Assembly (NCBI RefSeq): GCF_965223285.1
Contig: NZ_OZ244997.1
Span: forward strand, 1,488,001 to 1,552,000
Direction: 5' to 3'
Length of the DNA: 64,000 nt
From: Leptofilum sp965223285
GTDB taxonomy: Bacteria > Chloroflexota > Anaerolineae > Promineifilales > Promineifilaceae
Shown here: positions 40,098-48,624 of the stretch, piece after piece
How the letters are laid out: each line of letters starts with the position of its first letter
Numbering within the stretch: position 1 is the first letter of the stretch
The notes under the pieces: model-generated
What the model was told of the DNA's origin: nothing
The model's database searches: none
The model's input: only the letters and a program-made list of their open reading frames with translations
Made by a program: the position numbers and the translations under genes

Positions 40098-40841
40098 TTA
40101 TGCCGAATTTTCTAGCTGGCCAGCGGCGAATACGGCCGTTAAATGCTCACTTCCCGGTCTTAACACGTGGTCGGGGCTGCCTTCATCAGCGATACGGCCG
40201 TCTAACAGCAAATAAATCCGATCAGCCACCAGCTTTGCTTCTTCCACATTGTGTGTGACCCACAAAACCGTCACGCCAAGCGTGCTGCGCAGGCGCAAGA
40301 TGGCCTCTTGGATGTGGCGTTGGGCAGCAGGGTCAAGCGCACTGGTCGGCTCGTCCATCAGCAGTGTGTCGGGCTGATTGGCCAGAGCGCGAGCCAGAGA
40401 GACACGCTGCGCCTCGCCCCCAGACAGTTTGGTGACGTCTCGTTGGGCATAGCCAGCAGGTAAATCTGCCAAATTTAGGAGTTCTTCAACGTTAGGCGGT
40501 ACTTCTTTTTCTTGTAAGTTGGGGCCATAAAGGATGTTGTCGGCCACGGTTCCGGGGAAGAGAGCTGGCTTTTGAAATACCATTCCTACCTGGCGACGCA
40601 AAGCCAGCACGTCGAGAGTGTGAATATCTTGCCCGTTGTAGAATACGGTACCTGGTGGCGGCTCCGTCAGGCGATTCAGACAGCGCAGCAGGCTGCTTTT
40701 GCCGCCACCGCTCGGCCCCATCAAACACACAATTTCACCGGGTGAAACGTGAAGGCTGGCGTTGTTGAGGACGGCACGGCCGTTTCGTGCCAATGATAAG
40801 TTTTTAACCAAGAGTCGTGGAGAATTAATGTTGCTTTTCAC
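40098..40841 (-). CDS. FetA-type ABC transporter ATP-binding protein
   Basis: 247 residues with Walker A GPSGGGKSSL, Q-loop VFQKPALFP, signature LSGGEAQRVSLARAL, Walker B LLMDEPTSALD and the switch His in VTHNVEEA. It is paired with the UPF0014 permease downstream, as in FetAB iron exporters. The amidotransferase gene ends two bases upstream, so the three may be co-transcribed. Confidence 0.9.
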   Translation of the reverse strand: MKSNINSPRLLVKNLSLARNGRAVLNNASLHVSPGEIVCLMGPSGGGKSSLLRCLNRLTEPPPGTVFYNGQDIHTLDVLALRRQVGMVFQKPALFPGTVADNILYGPNLQEKEVPPNVEELLNLADLPAGYAQRDVTKLSGGEAQRVSLARALANQPDTLLMDEPTSALDPAAQRHIQEAILRLRSTLGVTVLWVTHNVEEAKLVADRIYLLLDGRIADEGSPDHVLRPGSEHLTAVFAAGQLENSA

Positions 40842-40842
40842 A

Positions 40843-41547
40843 TTACTCCTGAAGAAAGTTCACGATCCATTGGGCGAATAGATCGTTGTCGGGACGGCCG
40901 TTCTGTACTGAGGCAACGGCCGTTTCATACAGTTGTGACCCCTTTAACCCGTCGTGGCTAGCAAAAATATCCTGCATTATTGCCCGAGTAAATTCGGGAT
41001 GCCCTTGTACTCCCAACACTTGCTCGCCAATGGTGTACATCACGTTGGGGCAAAAATCATTGCCCGCCAAATGCTCTGCATCTGGTGGTAAATCAATCAC
41101 CTGATCCTGATGTACAAAGTACAAAGCGTAGGAACCAGATGACCCGGCCATCCACTTTTTTGTGCCGTTAACCGTAAATGGTTTTAGTCCCAATCCCCAC
41201 CCTTTGGCCGATTTTTCTACATGGCCACCCAATGCCTGGGCCAAAATTTGGTGACCAAAGCAGATACCTACCAGCTTTTTACCTAATTGGTAGCTCCGGC
41301 GAATAAATGCCATCAATTCCAAAATCCAGGGATATGCTTCATACGCACCGCTGGGGCTGCCGGTGATGACATACGCATCGTACAAATTGGCATCGGCGGG
41401 AAACTCACCCAACGCGACCGTATAACCCGAAAAAGTGAAATTGTTCGGTGCGCTCTGCAAAAAGCGAATGTAGGCGTCTACAGGAGAGCCACCCCAATTG
41501 ACTTGGCTTTTGGCAGGATCAATAGCGTTAAAAATGGCAACTTTCAT
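40843..41547 (-). CDS. Class I glutamine amidotransferase-like protein (GMP-synthase-like)
   Basis: 234 residues. The triad is complete: Cys in LVGICFGHQILAQALGG, and His and Glu in QGHPEFT. The family acts on gamma-glutamyl compounds or supplies ammonia. The second of two adjacent ATGs (41547) has better spacing from AAAGGA. It is the first gene of a likely operon with the FetAB-type exporter. Confidence 0.85.
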   Translation of the reverse strand: MKVAIFNAIDPAKSQVNWGGSPVDAYIRFLQSAPNNFTFSGYTVALGEFPADANLYDAYVITGSPSGAYEAYPWILELMAFIRRSYQLGKKLVGICFGHQILAQALGGHVEKSAKGWGLGLKPFTVNGTKKWMAGSSGSYALYFVHQDQVIDLPPDAEHLAGNDFCPNVMYTIGEQVLGVQGHPEFTRAIMQDIFASHDGLKGSQLYETAVASVQNGRPDNDLFAQWIVNFLQE

Positions 41548-41656
41548 CATTTTTCCTTTTTGGCTCCAGTGATTTTAGAGAGAAGAAGGTTAGCAAATGG
41601 ATGCCTTTTCGCGCAAATTCGTGAAAATTCGATGCTAAAAATCGAACGCTTGAAGT

Positions 41657-42289
41657 TTAGCCAACAAAACAGCCAAAGGGAACAAGAATGAGGACAACGG
41701 CCGTTCCTAACCACAACCCCGCCACAATTTGGGCTGGCGTATGCCGCTTTAGAAAGAGGCGCACCCAGCAAACCGAGCCCACCAACGGAATCCCCACAAT
41801 CAGCCCGGCTTGCCAGCCAAAGACGAGCCAAACCAGCACCGCGCTGGCAATTGCCCCAGTGGCGTGCAAGCTAATGAGCCAAAAGTGGTTGATGATGGCC
41901 AGAGCAGTTAACTCAATGACGTTAAAAAGAGCCAGGCAGCGGAGCAGCTCTGGCCCATTGAACCCGGCGATAAGACCATACGCAATGGCCGCGAACAAAA
42001 CGGCTGAAATGTAAGGAATGCTGCGCTCGCGGGTGTTGCTCATGTGCAGTTCAGCAATGCGGCCTGTTTTGAGCAAATAAACCACCACCAATATCGGTGC
42101 AAGTGAGACCAACAGCCCGTAAACGGCCGCCCACAAAAAACCAGCCCAGTTGGGAAGGGCGTATAACCCAAAAGCCAGCCCTACTACGGCAAACATCACC
42201 GGCGGACTGACGACGTTGGAGTAAATGCGAGCCGCTTTGACGAAACCGATACGGTTTTGGGCAAGTTGGTCAAGCGGGGGGAGTTTCAT
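41657..42289 (-). CDS. PAP2-like membrane protein
   Basis: 210 residues from ATG 42289, about six membrane helices. A PAP2-type catalytic skeleton is recognisable though weak: MSNTRERSIPY, then ISLHATGAIAS, then RLFLKRHTPAQIVAGLWLGT (H-x-x-x-Q-x-x-x-G). It may be a lipid phosphatase or relative. The frame extends upstream to 42355 only through repeat DNA (GTGACAAGGTG family), so those residues are discounted. Confidence 0.7.
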   Translation of the reverse strand: MKLPPLDQLAQNRIGFVKAARIYSNVVSPPVMFAVVGLAFGLYALPNWAGFLWAAVYGLLVSLAPILVVVYLLKTGRIAELHMSNTRERSIPYISAVLFAAIAYGLIAGFNGPELLRCLALFNVIELTALAIINHFWLISLHATGAIASAVLVWLVFGWQAGLIVGIPLVGSVCWVRLFLKRHTPAQIVAGLWLGTAVVLILVPFGCFVG

Positions 42290-42395
42290 TGGGATGACAA
42301 GGTGACGGCAACCTTCGGTTGCTGGTGACAGGGTGACAAGGTGAAGGGGTGACAAGGTAACAAAATCACCCCTTCACCCGTTCACCTTGTCAAGA
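42290..42395. repeat. GGTGACAAGGTGAAGGGGTGACAAGG repeat spacer
   Basis: The spacer has direct copies of GGTGACAAGGTGA (42297 onward, 42334 onward) and a complementary TTCACCTTGTCA near 42380, so it can fold back. It is low-complexity and separates sahH from the PAP2-like gene. Confidence 0.6.
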
Positions 42396-43655
42396 TCATG
42401 TGCCTTCTTGCCAGGAGTTCAGATATTGGGTCTGGCGTTTGGTGAGGGTATCTATATTGACACCCATCGCCTGGAGCTTGATGCTGGCAATGCGTTGATC
42501 CACTTCTTCGGGAACGGTGTACACTTTGTTTTCTAGCTGACCTTTATTGTCTACCAAATATTTGGCGGAGAGGGCTTGCCCGGCAAAGCTCATGTCCATG
42601 ACGGAGGCGGGATGCCCTTCGGCGGCAGCCAGGTTAATGAGACGGCCTTCGCCCAACAGGTTTAGCTTACGGCCGTCTTTCATAACATACTGGTCTACAA
42701 ACGGCCGTACGCGCTTGGGTTCACCCGTGGCCATATCGCGCAACGCTTCCTTATTTACCTCCACATCAAAATGGCCAGAGTTGGCCAGCAACGCCCCATC
42801 CTTCATCGCTTCAAAGTGATGGCGATCAAATACGTGGATATTGCCCGTAGCACTGACAAAAATATCGCCAATGGGAGCCGCTTCCAACATTGGCATCACG
42901 CGGAAGCCGTCCATGACTGCTTCCAAAGCCTTGAGGGGATCAATTTCGGTGACGATGACGTTGCCGCCCAGACCGCGTGCCCGCATAGCGATGCCGCGGC
43001 TGCACCAACCGTAGCCCGCAACCACAACGGTTTTACCGGCGATAAGGTAGTTGGTGGCTCGCACCACGCCGTCCATCGTGGATTGCCCAGTACCGTAACG
43101 ATTGTCAAACAGATGCTTGGTTAAGGCGTCATTCACCGCCATCATGGGGAATTCCAGTGCGCCATCGGCGGCCATCGCCCGCAAGCGAATGATGCCAGTG
43201 GTGGTTTCTTCCGTACCGCCAATCACATGGCTCATCACGTCGCGACGGTCTTTGTGGATGGTGCTGGTCACGTCAGAGCCGTCATCCATGATGATATTGG
43301 GCTTATGGTCTAGCACGGCTTGGATATGTTTGTGGTAGGTCTCGTTGTCCTCACCCTTAATGGCAAACACAGGGATTTCGTAATGGGAGACGAGTGAAGC
43401 AGCCACATCGTCTTGGGTACTCAGCGGATTGCTGGCGCACAGCATCACGTCTGCGCCACCCGCTTGCAGCGCGACAACCAGATTGGCTGTCTCGGTGGTT
43501 ACATGCATACACCCACTGATACGCAGTCCGGCAAACGGCCGTTCATCAGCAAACTCGTCATACACACCCTGTAAAACTGGCATCTCCTGCGATGCCCACT
43601 CAATCCGTAAACGCCCGCCGGGGGCAAGTTCGGGATTTTTAATATCGAATTCCAT
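42396..43655 (-). CDS. ahcY: S-adenosylhomocysteinase
   Basis: 419 residues from ATG 43655 (AAGGAG 11 bases upstream). It hydrolyses S-adenosylhomocysteine to adenosine and homocysteine. Motifs: GCMHVTTETANL, CASNPLSTQDDVAA, MDDGSDV, the Lys/Asp region VNDALTKHLFDNRYGTGQS, the NAD fold VVVAGYGWCSRGIAMRARG, and HFDVEV. It follows the PfkB kinase gene on the same strand. That kinase could phosphorylate the adenosine released. Confidence 0.95.
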   Translation of the reverse strand: MEFDIKNPELAPGGRLRIEWASQEMPVLQGVYDEFADERPFAGLRISGCMHVTTETANLVVALQAGGADVMLCASNPLSTQDDVAASLVSHYEIPVFAIKGEDNETYHKHIQAVLDHKPNIIMDDGSDVTSTIHKDRRDVMSHVIGGTEETTTGIIRLRAMAADGALEFPMMAVNDALTKHLFDNRYGTGQSTMDGVVRATNYLIAGKTVVVAGYGWCSRGIAMRARGLGGNVIVTEIDPLKALEAVMDGFRVMPMLEAAPIGDIFVSATGNIHVFDRHHFEAMKDGALLANSGHFDVEVNKEALRDMATGEPKRVRPFVDQYVMKDGRKLNLLGEGRLINLAAAEGHPASVMDMSFAGQALSAKYLVDNKGQLENKVYTVPEEVDQRIASIKLQAMGVNIDTLTKRQTQYLNSWQEGT

Positions 43656-43680
43656 TTGGTAATAATCTCCTTGCTTCTTT

Positions 43681-43757
43681 AAACCTGATAGGTTTTGGAA
43701 GATACTTGCTGGCAGAACAGACATCAATTTTGCCAACTTTGTAAACCTGTCAGGTTT
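43681..43757. repeat. AAACCTGNNAGGTTTT palindromes
   Basis: AAACCTGATAGGTTTTGG at 43681 and AAACCTGTCAGGTTTTG at 43743 are two copies of a short palindrome flanking the spacer between ahcY and the PfkB gene. The second, followed by T, could act as a weak terminator. Confidence 0.6.
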
Positions 43758-43766
43758 TGTAGTTGC

Positions 43767-44726
43767 TTAGTTGGTTAATAAAATATCCAATGCCCCGTCA
43801 TCGTCGAAATGCTGACGATAACGGGCCACAAATTCTTGGGGGGAGTAAGCATGGTTTTGAGGACCAAGCTGTTCCAAAACATAGGTAGCTGCCAGGGCTC
43901 CCATCCGCCCGGCGATCTCCCAGGGCAAATCTAGCTGCATCCCACGCATCATTCCGGCACGAAAAGCATCGCCACTTCCAGTTGGGTCACTGATGGCAGA
44001 AGGAGGAACAACAGGGATGCGAAGCTCGTCTCCATTGATAACCAATCGTGCCCCTTCACCTGCTAACGTTACTAACAAGCTGCCTACCTTTTGCAAAATC
44101 TGGTCTTCATTCAGACCTGTTTTTTCCTGGATGAGCTGATATTCATATTCATTAACAGCCAGCATCTGCGAGCCATCCAAGCCTTGTAACAAATCCTCTC
44201 CAGTGAAGCGGGCAGCTTGCTGACTCGGGTCATAAATAAAGGGGATGCCAAGCTCCCGGCACTCAGCCGCGTATTGGGTCATCGCGTCTGGGGCGTTAGG
44301 GGCAATGATAGTTAGATCAGCGTCGGCGGCATATTGGGCAAAGCTCAGTTTACCAGCGTACGCCATTGCACCCGTGTAAAAGCTGGCAATCTGGTTTTGT
44401 GCCTGGTCGGTATTTACAAAAAAAGAGGCGCAAAAAATGTCCTCAATTTCTACAATTGCTGAGGTATCCACCCCATGACTATCTAACCAGGCACGGTAAT
44501 CGCTAAAATCATGCCCGGCGGTAGCCATGACGGTAGGCCGACCACCTAACAAGGCCAAGGTGTAGGCAATGTTGGCCGCCGTACCACCTCGCTGCCGATC
44601 AAGTGAATCGACTAAAAAGCTGAGGCTAACCGTATGTAGCTGATTCGCCACCAGCGAGTCGGTGAACTTGCCGGGGAATGACATGAGATAATCGTAGGCT
44701 ATGGAGCCGGTAACAACTATTTTCAT
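43767..44726 (-). CDS. PfkB-family carbohydrate/nucleoside kinase, adenosine-kinase-like
   Basis: 319 residues of the ribokinase fold. It starts VTGSIAYDYLM. RGGTAANIAYTLALLGG binds substrate, and DPTGSGDAFRAGMM holds the anion hole and catalytic Asp. Adenosine kinase is the most sensible assignment because the downstream gene is S-adenosylhomocysteinase, whose adenosine must be removed. Ribokinase or another sugar kinase cannot be excluded from sequence. Confidence 0.82.
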   Translation of the reverse strand: MKIVVTGSIAYDYLMSFPGKFTDSLVANQLHTVSLSFLVDSLDRQRGGTAANIAYTLALLGGRPTVMATAGHDFSDYRAWLDSHGVDTSAIVEIEDIFCASFFVNTDQAQNQIASFYTGAMAYAGKLSFAQYAADADLTIIAPNAPDAMTQYAAECRELGIPFIYDPSQQAARFTGEDLLQGLDGSQMLAVNEYEYQLIQEKTGLNEDQILQKVGSLLVTLAGEGARLVINGDELRIPVVPPSAISDPTGSGDAFRAGMMRGMQLDLPWEIAGRMGALAATYVLEQLGPQNHAYSPQEFVARYRQHFDDDGALDILLTN

Positions 44727-44727
44727 T

Positions 44728-45486
44728 TTAATTGGTCACTGTTTGGGAATTATTTACGGCCGTATTAACCGTTTTTTTTAATGTGGGGCTGAGTTTCAGG
44801 CGGTCGCGCAGCATGGTCATGATGATTTTGAAGCCATCGGCGATGGTGATTTTTTTACCTTCGGCATATGTGCGCGGGTCGTAGTTGATAGGCACTTCGA
44901 CGATTTCGTAGCCGCTGAGTAGCACTTTGTTGGTTAGCTCAAACTCCAGGTTGAAGCCAGTAAGCGTTAGGTGGAGCGATTTAGCAACATCAGCTTTGAC
45001 CATCTTGGTGCCGGTGCCGACGTCGGTGAGCTTGCTGCCAAAGAGTAGGTTGGTGACAAAGGTCCAGACGCGCACGCCCAGGTAGGCATGCGCATATTCG
45101 TATTTGACATCGCCACCTAAAATGCGGGAACCGTAAACGGCCGTTGCCCCCGTCTCCTCTACTTTTCTGCAAAATTTGGGATGTTCGGCCGGATCGTACT
45201 CTTTGTCAGCGTCCTGGATGATCAGGTAATCACCCGTGATGTTGTTGATGCCGGTGCGAATGGACATGCCTTTGCCCATGTTGCGCTCATGGTAAATGAC
45301 CTTGATTTCTGGATCATCAATTTTTTGCAGCAGTTCACGGGTGCCGTCTGTGGAAAAGTTGTCCACGACGATAATTTCGCGCGTCCAGCCATTGCCCAAA
45401 TCCACCGCCTGGGTGCGGGCAATGACATCTTGAATCGTTGCAATCTCGTTGTAGCAACAAATAATCACCGATAATTTCATACGCAT
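44728..45486 (-). CDS. Family 2 glycosyltransferase (dolichyl-phosphate mannose synthase-like)
   Basis: 252 residues. The GT-A fold is evident: LSVIICCYNEIATI, VVDNFSTDGT, the metal DxD in IIQDADKEYDP, GSRILGG, and the acceptor region TDVGTGTKMVKADV. There are no membrane helices, so it is a soluble or peripheral polyprenyl-phosphate glycosyltransferase type. Starts at 45486 or 45480 are both possible; ribosome sites are weak. It lies one base from the PfkB gene. Confidence 0.85.
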   Translation of the reverse strand: MRMKLSVIICCYNEIATIQDVIARTQAVDLGNGWTREIIVVDNFSTDGTRELLQKIDDPEIKVIYHERNMGKGMSIRTGINNITGDYLIIQDADKEYDPAEHPKFCRKVEETGATAVYGSRILGGDVKYEYAHAYLGVRVWTFVTNLLFGSKLTDVGTGTKMVKADVAKSLHLTLTGFNLEFELTNKVLLSGYEIVEVPINYDPRTYAEGKKITIADGFKIIMTMLRDRLKLSPTLKKTVNTAVNNSQTVTN

Positions 45487-45716
45487 GAAAGGTTGGTAAG
45501 CCACCGTGCCGGGGTCTACCAACCTTGCTCCTATTTCTCGCTATTCTTTTGAAAACCGAAGGGCAATTATAACAGCCAAACGGCCGTTGGCGAATACGGA
45601 ACATCGCTCGGGTATTCAATTGCAAAATGAATTGACTCATCAAACCCTACGCCGATGGGTAAATCTGTTTGCCTGCCAATGATGCCAGCGGGGTAGTTGT
45701 AAGTTCCGGAAAATCA

Positions 45717-45944
45717 TTACGAAGCAAATTGATAAACAGACGTTGTAATTTGACGCAATGGTTTTTTTTGTTCCCAGATAAGTTTCTGCAATTTTTCTAC
45801 GGTTTCAGGAGAAAATAACTGCTCACCAGTTTCAATATTTACTCGGGCTGGCACATCTTCAATTATATAAAATTTGTCATCTTTTAGCAGCGTGTAGGTT
45901 GCTTTTTTTTCTACTAGTTTTTCTTGAAAGGGTTGATTTTCCAT
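45717..45944 (-). CDS. Orphan antitoxin, YgiT/MqsA-like without zinc finger
   Basis: 75 residues. The C-terminal part (DVPARVNIETGEQLFSPETV) is the hallmark of the short antitoxins paired with DUF4258 toxins. The usual CxxC zinc ligands are replaced (ARVNIETG where VC..CGE is expected). The ATG is five bases after the stop of a truncated toxin remnant (45950-46051). It may therefore still protect against other toxins or simply be decaying. Confidence 0.6.
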   Translation of the reverse strand: MENQPFQEKLVEKKATYTLLKDDKFYIIEDVPARVNIETGEQLFSPETVEKLQKLIWEQKKPLRQITTSVYQFAS

Positions 45945-45949
45945 TTATC

Positions 45950-46051
45950 CTATACTGTAATGCTTCGTAAAATCATTCTGTCAGCCGCATGTTTTGAAAA
46001 CTCAAACTGATTTTGGTTGAGTTTCTCACGTATGCCAGTAATGAGTTCCAT
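45950..46051 (-). pseudogene. Truncated DUF4258-type toxin remnant
   Basis: A 33-codon frame from ATG 46051 to TAG 45950. Its end, FEFSKHAADRMILRSITV, matches the N-terminal S-x-H-A-x-x-R-M-x-x-R-x-I signature of DUF4258 proteins, but the remaining two thirds of the domain are absent. It sits directly before the antitoxin gene in the usual toxin-antitoxin order. A deletion seems to have removed the toxin body. Confidence 0.6.
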
Positions 46052-46187
46052 TGCACCAGTTTACTGGTTAATTGAGCAATATACAAGAGTGCCATTAGGC
46101 GTCAAGATACGTAATTGACAGCGTGGGCAAACAAAAGAATTCTACGTACATGTTGGCACTCACCACAAACGGGGTAAAGTTAATCGC

Positions 46188-47291
46188 ATGTTATTAACCT
46201 GCACCGATATTGCAAAATCATATGGCACGAAGCAGGTGCTACAAGATATTGATCTTTCCCTTGCTGCTGGAGAGATTGGGGTGCTGCTAGGGCCGAGCGG
46301 CTGTGGTAAAACGACATTGCTACGGATCATCGCGGGATTGACGGTGCCAGATAACGGCCGTATCCATCTCAACGATCAAGACATTACCAATCAACCGGTC
46401 CACCAGCGCGGGTTGGGCATGGTGTTTCAGGAATATGCCCTGTTCCCGCACAAAAACGTTTTCCAAAACGTGGCCTTTGGCTTGCGAATGCTGAATTGGC
46501 AGCCAGCAGAGCTTCAAAATCGGGTTGGGCAGGTTTTGGAGTTGGTGGGTTTATCTGGCTTTGGCCAGCGGCCCATTCATGAACTGTCTGGCGGGGAGCA
46601 GCAGCGGGTGGCCTTGGCACGCTCGCTAGCTCCTGCGCCCCGGCTCATCCTGCTGGATGAGCCGCTAGGTGCGCTAGATCGCGCCTTGCGTGAGCGGCTG
46701 ATGCTGGATTTGCGCCAAATTTTGAAGGATGCGGGCAATGTGTTGGGCCGCCCAGAGGGCATGACGGCCGTTTACGTCACCCATGATCAAGCTGAAGCGT
46801 TTGCCATTGCCGATAAGCTGGTACTGTTGAACAACGGCCGTATTGAGCAAACTGGCTCCCCGCAGACTGTCTACCGTCGCCCCGCCACCCCTTTTGTTGC
46901 GCGCTTTTTGGGCATGGAGAATATTCTTGAAGCAAAGCTCGTTTCGCAAAATCCGCCATTTTTGGATATTGGAGACTGGACCCTTCGACTTCGCTCAGGG
47001 CATGGGTTGGAGATTGACCTAAACGCCATTCACAATTCACAATTCTTCTTGATCCGCCCCGAAGCCGCCCGATTGATTGAACCTGGCACAGAAGCAGCGA
47101 ATATTATTAACGGCCGTCTCATCCAGCACTCGTTCCGCGGCCGCTACCAACTTATCACGCTCACCACCAACCACCAACCACCACTTACTTTGAAATTTGA
47201 ATTGGAAACGGCCGTGTCTCTGCCTTCCATTGGTGAAACCATTCAGCTAGCCATCGACCCTGGTGCTATCGTACCGTTAGAGAGTGGTTAG
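46188..47291 (+). CDS. ABC transporter ATP-binding protein, iron/thiamine/sulfate type
   Basis: 367 residues. The ABC domain has Walker A GPSGCGKTTLL, Q-loop VFQEYALFPHKN, signature LSGGEQQRVALARSL, Walker B LILLDEPLGALD and switch His VTHDQAEAFA. A TOBE-type C-terminal region follows, as in FbpC, ThiQ or CysA. Around residues 265-285 the protein reads LRLRSGHG and NAIHNSQFF, encoded by dispersed repeat DNA. A matching two-domain permease lies 14 kb away at 61013-62704 on the other strand. A perfect TTGACA at 46115 may belong to its promoter. Confidence 0.88.
   Translation: MLLTCTDIAKSYGTKQVLQDIDLSLAAGEIGVLLGPSGCGKTTLLRIIAGLTVPDNGRIHLNDQDITNQPVHQRGLGMVFQEYALFPHKNVFQNVAFGLRMLNWQPAELQNRVGQVLELVGLSGFGQRPIHELSGGEQQRVALARSLAPAPRLILLDEPLGALDRALRERLMLDLRQILKDAGNVLGRPEGMTAVYVTHDQAEAFAIADKLVLLNNGRIEQTGSPQTVYRRPATPFVARFLGMENILEAKLVSQNPPFLDIGDWTLRLRSGHGLEIDLNAIHNSQFFLIRPEAARLIEPGTEAANIINGRLIQHSFRGRYQLITLTTNHQPPLTLKFELETAVSLPSIGETIQLAIDPGAIVPLESG
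46981..47000. repeat. CCCTTCGACTTCGCTCAGGG repeat in the ABC ATPase gene
   Basis: The 20-mer is a near-palindrome encoding part of RLRSG. Its relative CCCTCGACTGCGCTCAGGG is on the opposite strand at 61541-61559, inside the permease gene. Confidence 0.6.
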
Positions 47292-47395
47292 ATAGGTTGC
47301 GATTCCCAATTGTCCAGTCGTATAATGCAGCCCGTGGGTCAGAGCTAGCTGTGCTGACCAATTGAATGTAAATGTTTCTGTACTGAGAATAGTCT

Positions 47396-48463
47396 ATGTC
47401 TTCTTCATTTTTATGGTCCATCGGCGGTTTTTTTGTTGTGCTCACCCCCATTATTTTGGTACATGAGCTAGGCCACTTCTTTGCCGCTCGCCTCTCCAAC
47501 ATCCGTATCGAAGAGTTCGGCTTTGGTTTTCCCCCTCGCGCCGCCAAGCTGGCAGAACGGAATGGGACTGTTTACTCCTTGAACTGGATACCGCTGGGTG
47601 GTTTTGTACGCCCTGCTGGGGAAGATGATCCGACTGTGGAAGGCGGTTTGGCATCTGCCTCTAAGCGAGCCCGGTTATTTGTGCTGTTTGCCGGGGCTGG
47701 AGCCAATTTCTTGATGGCTTTTGTGGTGTTCTGGATTGCCTTCATGATTGGGATGCCCGCTGTGGCTGTCTCTGCAGTGACCCCCGGCACACCAGCCGAG
47801 GTGGCCGGTTTTCAGGCGGAAGACATCTTTTTGGAAGTGGATGGCGTGAGTGCCGAATCATCTGGCGTGATTGCCGATATTATGCGGAGCAAAGCTGGGG
47901 AACCAGTAGAAGTATTAGTCGCTCGTGGGGAGGGTACGGCATTGCTGACCGTTATTCCCCGCACTGTTGGCGAATATGATTCACTGGAGGAAGGTCCCAT
48001 TGGTGTGGGCCTGATGGCTGCGCCAGACGGCCGTCGCATTTCGCGCGGGCCTGGGGAGTCATTGGTGGAATCTGCCGCCTCAATGTGGGAGATTGTTTAC
48101 CTCACCGTAAGTGTTCCGTCCATGCTCATCAATGGCGAAATTTCTCCCAGCGAAGCTCGACCCGTGAGCGTCGTGGGCATTAGCCAGATTGCTGGACAGG
48201 CGGCCGAAGTATCTGTCACCAACAGTAACTTGTTTCCCATCCTGAACATGGTTGCTTTCATCAGCGTGGCCTTGGGCTTTACCAATTTGCTGCCAATCCC
48301 TGCGTTAGACGGCGGCCGAATTTTGTTTGTGCTCATTGAAGCTGTGCGCGGCCGTCGCATAGAGCCGGAACGTGAAGGCATGGTGCATATTGTCGGTATG
48401 CTGGTGCTTTTGGGGCTGATGGCTCTGCTCATCGTCCAAGACATTGTGAATCCTGTTTTCTAA
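47396..48463 (+). CDS. rseP: Site-2 protease, RseP/M50 family
   Basis: 355 residues, an intramembrane zinc protease. The metal site HELGHFFAARL is in the first membrane helix. One PDZ domain follows at about residues 125-200 (AEVAGFQAEDIFLEVDGVS). The C-terminal LLPIPALDGGRILFVL contains the third ligand (LDG motif). It cleaves anti-sigma factors or signal peptides in the membrane. The gene is monocistronic, followed by a terminator at 48578-48603. Confidence 0.93.
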   Translation: MSSSFLWSIGGFFVVLTPIILVHELGHFFAARLSNIRIEEFGFGFPPRAAKLAERNGTVYSLNWIPLGGFVRPAGEDDPTVEGGLASASKRARLFVLFAGAGANFLMAFVVFWIAFMIGMPAVAVSAVTPGTPAEVAGFQAEDIFLEVDGVSAESSGVIADIMRSKAGEPVEVLVARGEGTALLTVIPRTVGEYDSLEEGPIGVGLMAAPDGRRISRGPGESLVESAASMWEIVYLTVSVPSMLINGEISPSEARPVSVVGISQIAGQAAEVSVTNSNLFPILNMVAFISVALGFTNLLPIPALDGGRILFVLIEAVRGRRIEPEREGMVHIVGMLVLLGLMALLIVQDIVNPVF

Positions 48464-48477
48464 TCGAAAAAGGTAAA

Positions 48478-48508
48478 ACCTAGCGTCTTTGCGCCTTGGC
48501 GTGAAATT
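48478..48508. repeat. CCTAGCGTCTTTGCGCCTTGGCGTGAA spacer repeat
   Basis: Low-complexity wording of the GCGTCTTTGCG / CTTTGCGTGA kind. It is also present, as a perfect inverted repeat, at 50640-50683. Confidence 0.4.
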
Positions 48509-48547
48509 CACTGACATCTCTTTTATGCACCCTCCCTGTCAGCGTCA

Positions 48548-48576
48548 TTGACAAAAGAGTATTGTTTCTGTAGATT
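48548..48576 (+). promoter_or_regulatory. Promoter for the HEAT-repeat gene
   Basis: A perfect TTGACA at 48548 and TAGATT at 48571 are 17 bases apart. They end 48 bases before the HEAT gene start. The box abuts the preceding gene's terminator. Confidence 0.45.
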
Positions 48577-48577
48577 T

Positions 48578-48603
48578 TGCCCTGTTTTGTAGGGCATTTT
48601 TTT
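48578..48603 (+). terminator. Intrinsic terminator between rseP and the HEAT gene
   Basis: TGCCCT, a seven-base loop, AGGGCA, then seven T. It begins just after the -10 box of the HEAT-gene promoter, so it can terminate rseP transcripts. It would also lie at the very start of HEAT-gene transcripts. Confidence 0.75.
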
Positions 48604-48624
48604 GCTTGGAGTGAAGGAATAAAA

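Noticed and set aside
39321..41547. Lasso-peptide exporter candidate (ABC genes)
   Set aside because: The permease is UPF0014/FetB type, unlike the fused exporters of lasso clusters, and is 7 kb away on the far side of other operons.
42290..42355. N-terminal extension of the PAP2-like protein
   Set aside because: The added codons are GTGACAAGGTG repeat DNA; the ATG at 42289 is better.
43656..43766. SAM or SAH riboswitch upstream of ahcY
   Set aside because: The leader contains only short AAACCTGNNAGGTTT palindromes, with no recognisable riboswitch core.
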